The notes under the pieces: model-generated
What the model was told of the DNA's origin: nothing
Databases searched by the model: none
The model's input: the letters and a program-made list of their open reading frames with translations, nothing else
Part shown: positions 1 to 6,072 of the stretch, in pieces
How the letters are laid out: every line of letters begins with the position of its first letter
Numbering within the stretch: the stretch's first letter is position 1
Translations under genes and position numbers: made by a program
Assembly (NCBI GenBank): GCA_017554135.1
Contig: JAFZIX010000191.1
Location: 1-11,555, forward strand
Direction of reading: 5' to 3'
From: Bacteroidales bacterium
GTDB lineage: Bacteria > Bacteroidota > Bacteroidia > Bacteroidales > UBA932
Length of the DNA stretch: 11,555 nucleotides

Positions 1-495
1 AACTCCGTTATTCCCAGCACTTTGCAGATGGCCGCAGAACTGCTGGAAGCAGGTGTGGACAGGGATGCCATAATAGACAAGATCTACCATAGCGACAGGG
101 AGCAGCGCATCTTCGCCTTCGCCGATATGGTGGAGAAGCACCTGACCATCCTCCCCTCCGGCATTTCCTATATGGTAATGACGGAAGAGATGCAGACTGC
201 CTACGGACTGCTGGAAGGAGAGACGGAAAGCCTGGTAAACATCCCCCTCAACATCAAGAGGGTGCGCATGAGCATTTTCATCCGGGAGGAAGATGGGTGT
301 TTCCGAGTCAGCATACGCTCCAAGCGCGGCCTTTCAGCCCAGCACATGGCGAGGGATTTCTTCCATGGCGGAGGCCACGAACAGGCAGCCGGAGGAAAAA
401 TCTTCTGGCCGGAGGATATTCCTTCCAAAGACGCAGCCGCCGCTTATCTCGAAGAGATTGCGGCACGATTTCTGCGAAACGAAACGACGAACTGA
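1..495 (+). CDS. DHH/DHHA1-family phosphoesterase, C-terminal part (NrnA-like)
   Basis: The reading frame is open from base 1 and ends at TGA 493-495, so the 5' end lies outside the window and only about 164 residues are seen. The C-terminal part has the DHHA1 substrate-binding signature: a strand with FRVSIRSK, then a helix, then GGGHEQAAGG at 367-396. In NrnA-type enzymes this glycine-rich GGGH loop binds the substrate phosphate. Family members hydrolyse short oligoribonucleotides (nanoRNase), pAp or cyclic dinucleotides in the cytoplasm; which of these applies cannot be told here because the catalytic DHH domain is missing. The length of the visible part and the glycine loop fit NrnA-like proteins better than RecJ, which carries further domains. 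The next gene begins 8 bases downstream, which suggests one transcript. The family call is firm, the exact substrate is not. Confidence 0.85.
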   Translation, partial: NSVIPSTLQMAAELLEAGVDRDAIIDKIYHSDREQRIFAFADMVEKHLTILPSGISYMVMTEEMQTAYGLLEGETESLVNIPLNIKRVRMSIFIREEDGCFRVSIRSKRGLSAQHMARDFFHGGGHEQAAGGKIFWPEDIPSKDAAAAYLEEIAARFLRNETTN

Positions 496-503
496 AAGAT
501 AGT

Positions 504-1526
504 ATGAAACTTAGATACCTGATTATCGCGGCATCCATTCTCGCACTGCTTTCCTGTGCGAAGGAGAAGACTGCCGGTAAAAATGACGATGCCAAGCGCT
601 TTTTCGACGCCTGGATTTCCCAGAAATATCCGACAGCCACGAAGACTCCCCTCGGAGCATATATCATAAGCGACACTCCCGGCACAGGCATAGCCCCGGA
701 TGACTCCATATATATCAGACTGGGCTTTACCATCTACTCTCTTAACGGTGAGTTGCAGACCACAACCGTTGAAAAACTTGCAAGAAAAGCCGGCATCTAC
801 GACCGCACAGAGTATTACGGGCCCTCCGTGGTTTATCGCGGAGAGAAGCAGGAGAGTCTGGCCGCCGGGATAGAAGAGGCCATTTCTACAATGAGGGTCG
901 GAGGAAAACGGACTCTGGTTATCCCCGGATGGCTGAGTGAAGTCAAGCGTTACGACACTCCCGAGGAATACATTAAGAATTGCTCCGGAACGGATCGCAT
1001 ATACGAACTGGAACTGGTGGAATGCTTCAATGACGTGGACCGTTGGGAACGCGATTCCCTGCTGAAATATCTGGCGGTCAATTATCCTGCCGCCAAGGAA
1101 GACGAGGAACTGGAGGGCTTTTTCTACCTGACAACAAAAGCGGGCGAAGATAAGGAATTCAGTAACGACACCACCCTGTACTTCAATTACACCGGCCGAC
1201 TGCTGAACGGGGCCGCCTTCGACACCACCATTGCAGACACCGCCAAGGTCTGGGGCCTGTATTCTTCTTCAAAAACCTACCAGCAAACCAAGATCAACTG
1301 GTATAACAAAGACAACGAGGACTACACCACCATCACTATGGGTGACAGCGAATCCTCTACGATCCAGGGCTTTGCATACGGATTGAGCCTGATGCATCCG
1401 GGAGAGGCCGGCATATGCTTCTTCATCTCTAAATACGGATATAGCGCCTCGGGCTCCGGCGAATCAATCCCAGCCTATGCGCCCCTCTGCTTTGAACTTG
1501 AAAACACGAAGGCTCCAAAAGACTAA
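504..1526 (+). CDS. Lipoprotein with two FKBP-type peptidyl-prolyl isomerase-like domains
   Basis: A protein of 340 residues. I chose ATG 504 because it gives a clean lipoprotein signal, with a hydrophobic run at residues 5-17 and the lipobox ALLSC at Cys18; the same frame is open further upstream to 297, but that extension overlaps the preceding gene in another frame and would bury the signal. Two FKBP-like domains can be made out: residues about 52-178 (GTGIAPDDSIYIRLGF ... MRVGGKRTLVIPGWL ... YELELVE) and about 205-335 (LYFNYTGRLLNGAAFDTT ... GFAYGLSLMHPGEAG ... LCFELEN). The second keeps the typical FxYTGrLlNGxxFDT start; the first is more diverged, so it may be structural rather than catalytic. 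Such proteins act as folding helpers in the periplasm or on the outer membrane of Bacteroidota. The stop codon overlaps the next start as TAATG, which implies translational coupling to the MATE gene. Isomerase activity is inferred from family only. Confidence 0.85.
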   Translation: MKLRYLIIAASILALLSCAKEKTAGKNDDAKRFFDAWISQKYPTATKTPLGAYIISDTPGTGIAPDDSIYIRLGFTIYSLNGELQTTTVEKLARKAGIYDRTEYYGPSVVYRGEKQESLAAGIEEAISTMRVGGKRTLVIPGWLSEVKRYDTPEEYIKNCSGTDRIYELELVECFNDVDRWERDSLLKYLAVNYPAAKEDEELEGFFYLTTKAGEDKEFSNDTTLYFNYTGRLLNGAAFDTTIADTAKVWGLYSSSKTYQQTKINWYNKDNEDYTTITMGDSESSTIQGFAYGLSLMHPGEAGICFFISKYGYSASGSGESIPAYAPLCFELENTKAPKD

Positions 1527-2899
1527 TGGCAGAAGGCGTACAGGGTAAGGCTCCTACCGAGCTGGAAACCAGACAAATAAGCACGTTGCTCAAAGAATAC
1601 GCGGTCCCTGGCATAATCGCCATGACCGCGAGTTCTTTGTACAATATGGTCGACAGCATCTACATCGGCCATATCAAGGACGTGGGCGCCCTGGCGATTT
1701 CCGGTCTCGCCGTCACTTTCCCCATAATGAACCTCGGCACTGCCATTGGCACACTGGTCGGCGTGGGCGCATCTACCCTGGTGAGCATGCTGCTCGGGCA
1801 GAAGAATTATGTGACCGCCAACAAGGTGCTGCCCAACGTAGTGACGCTTAACGTGGTTCTGGGAGCCATCTTCTCTATCCTCCTGCTATGTTTCCTGAAG
1901 CCGGTGCTGTTCTTCTTCGGCGCCAGCGAAGCCATCTATCCCTTCGCGAGGGATTATATGACCATCATCCTCGCGGGATTCATAATCTCGCACCTGTATT
2001 TCGGGCTGAACGGGATGATACGCGCCACGGGTAATCCGAAACTGGCCATGGGGCTGACTCTGTTTACGGTCATATCAAACGCCATCCTGGACCCGATCTT
2101 CATATTCGGGCTCGGAATGGGTGTGCGGGGAGCCGCCATCGCCACCGTGCTCTGCCAGACCATGTCGCTGGTCTATAGCCTGGTGTATTTCTCTTCCGGC
2201 AAGAATGTCATCCACTTCGGCAAGCGAATCTTCGGCTTCAGCGCAAAGATCGCCCGCACCTCGATGGGCATAGGCCTGGGGCCTTTCCTGATGAATACCG
2301 CCGCCTGCCTGGTGTCGATGTTCATCAACCAGCAGTTGCGCCACTACGGCGGAGACCTGGCCATCGGCGCCTACGGCATCATCAACCGCATCTCCTTCCT
2401 GTTCATCATGGTGATAATGGGTATCAACCAGGGCATGCAGCCCATTGCCAGTTACAACTACGGGGCCGGCAAGGGAAAGCGTGTGAAGGAAGTTTACTGG
2501 CTGAGCGTGAAATGTGCCACAGCGGTGTCTCTGGCTGCTTTCATCGTGTCTGAACTCCTCCCCGGGCCTGCTGTTTCAATGTTCACCAACGACGCAACTC
2601 TCAAGCACCTTGCTGTACATGGCATGCGGACGATGAACTGCCTCTTCCCCATAATCGGATTCCAGATCATCAGCACCAACCTTTTCCAGTGCCTGGGGAT
2701 GGTCAAGAAGAGCGTTTTCCTTTCCCTCAGCCGTCAACTTATCTTCCTGCTGCCGGCACTCTACCTGCTGCCTCTCGCCTTCGGCATAGAAGGCGTCTGG
2801 TTCAGTTATCCTGTCTCCGACGTACTGGCATTCACCTGCACTGTTATTCTTATCATACGCCTTCTCCGTCAGCTCGATTCCAATGAAGATACGCAATAA
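1526..2899 (+). CDS. MATE-family multidrug/Na+ (or H+) efflux transporter
   Basis: A protein of 457 residues, the usual MATE length, with about twelve hydrophobic segments arranged as two related halves (roughly residues 20-220 and 245-447). Recognisable family patterns include NMVDSIYIGHI (40-50), GTLVGVGASTLVSMLLGQKN (75-94), ATGNPKLAM (167-175) followed by ILDPIFIFGLGMGVRGAA (187-204), and NQGMQPIASYNYGAGK (301-316) in the second half. These resemble the MepA-like branch. Members sit in the inner membrane and export cationic drugs or metabolites in exchange for Na+ or H+; the natural substrate is unknown here. The start codon shares one base with the preceding stop, and the 3' end overlaps the next gene by 17 bases, so the gene is embedded in an operon. 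Nothing suggests damage or truncation. Confidence 0.95.
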   Translation: MAEGVQGKAPTELETRQISTLLKEYAVPGIIAMTASSLYNMVDSIYIGHIKDVGALAISGLAVTFPIMNLGTAIGTLVGVGASTLVSMLLGQKNYVTANKVLPNVVTLNVVLGAIFSILLLCFLKPVLFFFGASEAIYPFARDYMTIILAGFIISHLYFGLNGMIRATGNPKLAMGLTLFTVISNAILDPIFIFGLGMGVRGAAIATVLCQTMSLVYSLVYFSSGKNVIHFGKRIFGFSAKIARTSMGIGLGPFLMNTAACLVSMFINQQLRHYGGDLAIGAYGIINRISFLFIMVIMGINQGMQPIASYNYGAGKGKRVKEVYWLSVKCATAVSLAAFIVSELLPGPAVSMFTNDATLKHLAVHGMRTMNCLFPIIGFQIISTNLFQCLGMVKKSVFLSLSRQLIFLLPALYLLPLAFGIEGVWFSYPVSDVLAFTCTVILIIRLLRQLDSNEDTQ

Positions 2900-4172
2900 G
2901 CAATATGTTTACGCCGCCATTGCGGTGCTTGCAGTCCTGATTGTCTGCATTCTTCTGATTCCCACCGAAAAAGAGGGAAAGAGTTCCAGCAGCATACGGG
3001 GAATCAACGCGGTGATAACCAATGAGATGTCGGACACGGAGAGCCTGACAAAGATGGAGCGGGAGGTTAAGACTTTCATGCAGCGCTGGCAGATACGCGG
3101 AATGGAACTCTGCGTGATGCGGAACGACTCCCTTCTCTATGCCAAGGGCTTCGGCTGGGCAGACAAGGAAAACGATGAGCCTATGCGCCCCGGTACCATC
3201 ATGCGCGTGGCATCCGTCAGCAAACTCATCACCGCCGCAGGCATCATGAAACTGGTGGAGGATGGAAAACTGCGCCTCGACGACAAAGTCTTCGGCCCGG
3301 CAGGGATACTCAACGACACCGAGTTCACCGAGAGCATTACAGACAAGGGCTATTTCGACATCACCGTGGAGCAGCTTCTTCGCCACGAGAGCGGCCTTAC
3401 CATACGCCGCGGGGACCCGATGTTCCGCAGCCGGGACTGGATGAATATCTACCATCTGAAAAAGGCCCCGGACCAGGAAACCCTCACTTCCATAGCGCTG
3501 AAGAAGCGCCTTGGCTACACCCCCGGCAAGAGCCACGAGTATTCAAATTTCGGATACCTGCTGCTCAGCATGATTATCGAGCGCAAGACCGGGCAGGACT
3601 ACGAGAAGTGGATGCAGAAGAATGTGTTGGAGCCCGCCGGATGCGAGGATTTCCACCTGGCATACAATACCTACGAGGAACGCTATCCCGGCGAAAGCCG
3701 CTATCATATGCAGGATAACGATCCGCCCGTACCCAAATACGACAACAGCCCTGATTCGGTAGTGCGCTGCTACGGCGGCAACGATATCCGTATGCTGAAG
3801 GGCGCAGGAGCCTGGGTATGCTCGGGGCCCGAACTCGCCCGCTTCATCGCAGCCATCGACGGCCGCAAGGGAGTGCCGGATATTCTCAGCATCAAGAGTG
3901 TGCGGGCGATGACCACATACACGGAGGATCACAAATACGGCCTCGGCTGGAACAGCGTGCATCCCGTGAAGGGCTGGATACGCACCGGCTCACTTTCCGG
4001 CACCAGCGCCTATGTGGGTTACTTCCCCGATGGTGAATGCTGGATCCTGCTTTCCAACACCCATGCATGGAAAGGTCCGAGATTCTCCCGGACCGTCCAT
4101 AATTTTATTGCCGATTGCCGCAACCGCTATAGCGGCAAGATGCCAAAGCAAGATTTATTTTCTATAACATAG
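2883..4172 (+). CDS. Membrane-anchored serine hydrolase, beta-lactamase class C / PBP fold
   Basis: A protein of 429 residues whose ATG lies inside the end of the MATE gene (17-base overlap). An N-terminal membrane anchor or uncleaved signal spans residues 8-27, after a basic MKIRNKQ start, so the catalytic domain should face the periplasm. The three active-site motifs of the penicillin-recognising fold are present: S111-V-S-K114 (nucleophile and general base), Y220-S-N222, and the third-strand R367-T-G369 in place of KTG. Further family marks are LLRHESGL (165-172) and YGLGW (352-356). Such proteins include D-Ala-D-Ala carboxypeptidases, D-amino-acid peptidases, esterases and true AmpC enzymes; the RTG third motif and the context do not point to a resistance enzyme. 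A role in cell-wall or peptide hydrolysis is inference. It is the last gene of the + strand operon, ending just before a strong terminator. Confidence 0.93.
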   Translation: MKIRNKQYVYAAIAVLAVLIVCILLIPTEKEGKSSSSIRGINAVITNEMSDTESLTKMEREVKTFMQRWQIRGMELCVMRNDSLLYAKGFGWADKENDEPMRPGTIMRVASVSKLITAAGIMKLVEDGKLRLDDKVFGPAGILNDTEFTESITDKGYFDITVEQLLRHESGLTIRRGDPMFRSRDWMNIYHLKKAPDQETLTSIALKKRLGYTPGKSHEYSNFGYLLLSMIIERKTGQDYEKWMQKNVLEPAGCEDFHLAYNTYEERYPGESRYHMQDNDPPVPKYDNSPDSVVRCYGGNDIRMLKGAGAWVCSGPELARFIAAIDGRKGVPDILSIKSVRAMTTYTEDHKYGLGWNSVHPVKGWIRTGSLSGTSAYVGYFPDGECWILLSNTHAWKGPRFSRTVHNFIADCRNRYSGKMPKQDLFSIT

Positions 4173-4176
4173 AAAG

Positions 4177-4205
4177 AAAGCGCCAGGCTCATTGCCTGGC
4201 GCTTT
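4177..4205. terminator. Bidirectional intrinsic terminator between convergent genes
   Basis: A perfect 12-base-pair stem, AAAGCGCCAGGC at 4177-4188 and GCCTGGCGCTTT at 4194-4205, encloses a 5-base loop TCATT. T-rich sequence follows on the + strand (TTTTACTTTATT) and, read on the - strand, the stem runs into TTTCTTTCTA. It begins 5 bases after the serine hydrolase stop and ends 5 bases before the stop of the convergent Cys-rich gene, so it very likely serves both. Confidence 0.92.
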
Positions 4206-4209
4206 TACT

Positions 4210-4848
4210 TTATTCAGCCTTTTTGCAGCACTCGGGTTTCTCGCCACATTCGGGCTTTTCGCCGCACTTGTGGTGTTTGGGAGGGCAGGCGGGGACGGCC
4301 TCGGTGGCCTTGACAGCCTTCTTCCAAGCCTTGACGACCTTGCCTTCAGCGGTCTTCAGGTCAACAACCTGCTGGACAGCAACCTCGGGAACGGGGATTT
4401 CGGGCTTCTCGCACTTTTCCTTGCAGCAATCTTTCTTCTCGCCTTCGCATTCGGGCTTTGCTTCGTCGCATTCTGCTTTTTCTTTGCAGCAAGCGGGTTT
4501 TTCACCGCACTCCGCCTTCTCGCCGCATTCGTGCTTTTCACCGCACTCCGGCTTTTCACCGCAGCACTCTTTCTTTTCACCCTCGCATTTGCCATAGCAC
4601 TCCTTCTTCAGGGCAATGACAACCTTGGTGGGCTCCACCAACTTGGCGCAAACAACCTCGCGGCCTTCAACTACGAAAGCTTCGGGGCAAACAGTCTCGG
4701 CATCGAGAGCCTCGGGATACTCGACAACAACGGCGGCAACCTTATCGGGGCCGGCGACAACGGCGGTAACCTTCTGCTTCTCGCCACAGCAACAGGCCGT
4801 GGTGATCACTGCAGCGCAAACTGCGCAAATAAATAATGACTTTTTCAT
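4210..4848 (-). CDS. Exported cysteine/lysine/glutamate-rich repeat protein of unknown function
   Basis: A protein of 212 residues with 26 cysteines. The N-terminus is a signal peptide (MKKS, then a hydrophobic stretch to residue 18) ending in TTAC at Cys19; this could be a lipobox, though the -3 residue is not the classical Leu. The mature protein starts with three cysteines in a row. Residues 26-80 have alternating hydrophobic strands and the pattern VVVEYPEALDAETVCPEAF...VEGR, which reminds me of the Ig-like domain found before some bacterial esterases; this is from memory and uncertain. Residues 83-146 are a low-complexity Cys-Glu-Lys tract with four tandem CGEKxE units and CC pairs. Residues 155-185 again look like an ordinary folded segment, and the C-terminus repeats CGEKPE twice and ends CCKKAE. 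Metal or metalloid binding, or a disulphide-rich surface structure, are both possible; no function is known to me. It lies 21 bases behind the GHL10 gene on the same strand, so they may be co-transcribed. Confidence 0.85.
   Translation of the reverse strand: MKKSLFICAVCAAVITTACCCGEKQKVTAVVAGPDKVAAVVVEYPEALDAETVCPEAFVVEGREVVCAKLVEPTKVVIALKKECYGKCEGEKKECCGEKPECGEKHECGEKAECGEKPACCKEKAECDEAKPECEGEKKDCCKEKCEKPEIPVPEVAVQQVVDLKTAEGKVVKAWKKAVKATEAVPACPPKHHKCGEKPECGEKPECCKKAE
4231..4266 (-). repeat. Second CGEKPE repeat block, two 18-base units
   Basis: Two further CGEKPE units lie at residues 195-206, near the C-terminus of the same protein, separated from the main tract by about 45 non-repetitive residues and followed by a CC pair. 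Confidence 0.8.
4492..4563 (-). repeat. Four tandem 18-base units encoding CGEKxE
   Basis: On the - strand the codons TGC-GGY-GAR-AAR-NNN-GAR recur four times in a row (residues 96-119 of the Cys-rich protein; the variable residue is P, H, A, P and the last unit ends in Ala instead of Glu). The DNA units differ at third positions and at the variable codon, so they are old or diverged rather than freshly duplicated. Irregular related units extend over 4411-4602. Confidence 0.85.
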
Positions 4849-4869
4849 AATAAATAATATTTGGTTGAA

Positions 4870-6018
4870 CTAATATAATTCAGATAAGATGTATGCCCGG
4901 AAATCATCCTGCAAGATATCCTTGGTGCGGAACCAGATGTGCCCCTTCACATACCATGTCTCCCTGCACATATCCAGTTCTTTCTTGAACTCCGCGAGGT
5001 TCAGGTAAGGAGCATCCTGTCCTTTGTTGATGCCCTGGGCATATTTGTATGCCGCAAGTCCTACATATACTGGCACGCCCTTCGACACGAAACGCCAACT
5101 GTCCAGCACCTGCTCGAAGGCTGCGGCATCGGTGCGGCCGATAGCCCAGTAAAGTTGCGGTGCCAGATAGTCCACCGTGCCTTCGTTCACCCACATTCGC
5201 GGATCGGCATAGAGTGCGCAGGTATTGACCAGCCGGCCGGAAGGGGAAATCCCGAACACCACATCTTTCCTCACGGAGTGCGTGGTTTCACAGAGGGTGC
5301 GCACGACATGGTTGATGGTGCCGAAACGCCATTCATCCACGGGTTTTCCGGCGCCATACTTTTCGTACATATCGTTCCGCCATCCGTTCTTCTCGAAATT
5401 GCTGTCTTTACGCAATCCGTCCGGGTAGAAGTAATCGTCTATGTGCAGGCCGTCGACATCATATTTGCCGAGAATCTCCTCGGCTATCTGCCGTAGGAAA
5501 TCCACCACCTCCGGATTGCCGGGATCCAGATAGAGTTTATGTCTGTAGTTCTGCACCCATTCCGGGTGGGAGATGCTCACGTGCAGGCTGTCGTGCGGAG
5601 TGACATCGTCCCTGCAGACACGAAGTGGATTGATCCAGGCGTGAATCTGCATTCCGCAGTCGTGTGCCACGTGCACTGCCAGCGCCAGCGGATCGAAGCC
5701 GGGATTCCGGCCCTCGGTGCCGGTAAGCACCGCACTCCAGGGCAGCAGTTTGGAAGGATAAAGCGCATCCATATTGCTGACCACCTGGAAGATGAGGGTG
5801 TTGCATCCGAGTTCCCGGAGCCCCTTAATCTGCTCGATCAGCCGGATCTGCTGAACTATCGCATGATCATCGCATGATGGCCAGTCGAGACCGGCCACCG
5901 TTGCCAGCCAGGCACCGCGGAACTCGTCGTTCACAACCACCAGGCTCTCGGCCTGGCCTGCGGAACGCAGACCGAAGGCACACAGGCAAATAAGCAATGT
6001 CAACAGTTTGGTTTTCAC
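4870..6018 (-). CDS. Secreted GHL10 / DUF187 family glycoside hydrolase-like protein
   Basis: A protein of 382 residues starting at GTG 6018; an in-frame stop lies about 18 bases upstream and this start gives a proper signal peptide (MKTKLLTLLICLCAFGLRSAG). Family marks in order are FRGAWLATVAGLDWPS (33-48), MDALYPSKLLPWS (83-95), PGFDPLALA (106-114), HAWINPLRV (126-134), DVDGLHIDDYFYP (187-199, with the acidic pair D194-D195), FGISPSG, and YLAPQLYW. This TIM-barrel family (PF02638) includes E. coli DigH, which cuts peptidoglycan glycan strands lacking stem peptides, so a periplasmic cell-wall or glycan role is likely but the substrate is unknown. Two positions differ from the pattern I remember: FQVVSNMDA where FQVRP-like sequence is common, and NPLR for NPYR. 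It reads away from the GH2 gene and may share a transcript with the Cys-rich gene downstream. I see no consensus promoter on this strand. Confidence 0.92.
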   Translation of the reverse strand: MKTKLLTLLICLCAFGLRSAGQAESLVVVNDEFRGAWLATVAGLDWPSCDDHAIVQQIRLIEQIKGLRELGCNTLIFQVVSNMDALYPSKLLPWSAVLTGTEGRNPGFDPLALAVHVAHDCGMQIHAWINPLRVCRDDVTPHDSLHVSISHPEWVQNYRHKLYLDPGNPEVVDFLRQIAEEILGKYDVDGLHIDDYFYPDGLRKDSNFEKNGWRNDMYEKYGAGKPVDEWRFGTINHVVRTLCETTHSVRKDVVFGISPSGRLVNTCALYADPRMWVNEGTVDYLAPQLYWAIGRTDAAAFEQVLDSWRFVSKGVPVYVGLAAYKYAQGINKGQDAPYLNLAEFKKELDMCRETWYVKGHIWFRTKDILQDDFRAYILSELY

Positions 6019-6020
6019 AA

Positions 6021-6052
6021 TTTGTAAAGATAATTAATTTCGTGTAAATTTG
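6021..6052 (+). promoter_or_regulatory. Bacteroidota-type promoter for the GH2 gene
   Basis: TTTG at 6021-6024 (-33 element) and TAAATTTG at 6045-6052 (-7 element, consensus TAnnTTTG) are separated by exactly 20 bases, within the 19-21 known for the housekeeping sigma factor of Bacteroidota. Transcription should begin near 6057, leaving a leader of about 16 bases before ATG 6073. Confidence 0.8.
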
Positions 6053-6072
6053 TGCAAATCAACACTGAAATC

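Noticed and set aside
297..503. A longer start for the FKBP lipoprotein gene
   Set aside because: It would overlap the phosphoesterase gene by about 200 bases and put Arg/Ser-rich filler before a complete lipoprotein signal.
2883..4172. Antibiotic resistance beta-lactamase plus drug efflux pump as a resistance cassette
   Set aside because: The serine hydrolase has a membrane anchor and an RTG third motif like many housekeeping peptidases or esterases, and no mobile-element sequence surrounds the pair.
4411..4602. CRISPR array in the repeat-rich tract
   Set aside because: The 18-base units are directly tandem, without spacers, lie in frame inside a gene and encode a regular hexapeptide.
4192..4836. 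A 214-codon + strand frame opposite the Cys-rich gene, reading as a Phe/Leu/Ala-rich membrane-like protein
   Set aside because: It is the reverse complement of GAG/AAG/TGC repeats; its start lies inside the terminator hairpin. The - strand frame has a signal peptide and a proper start, so it is the real gene.
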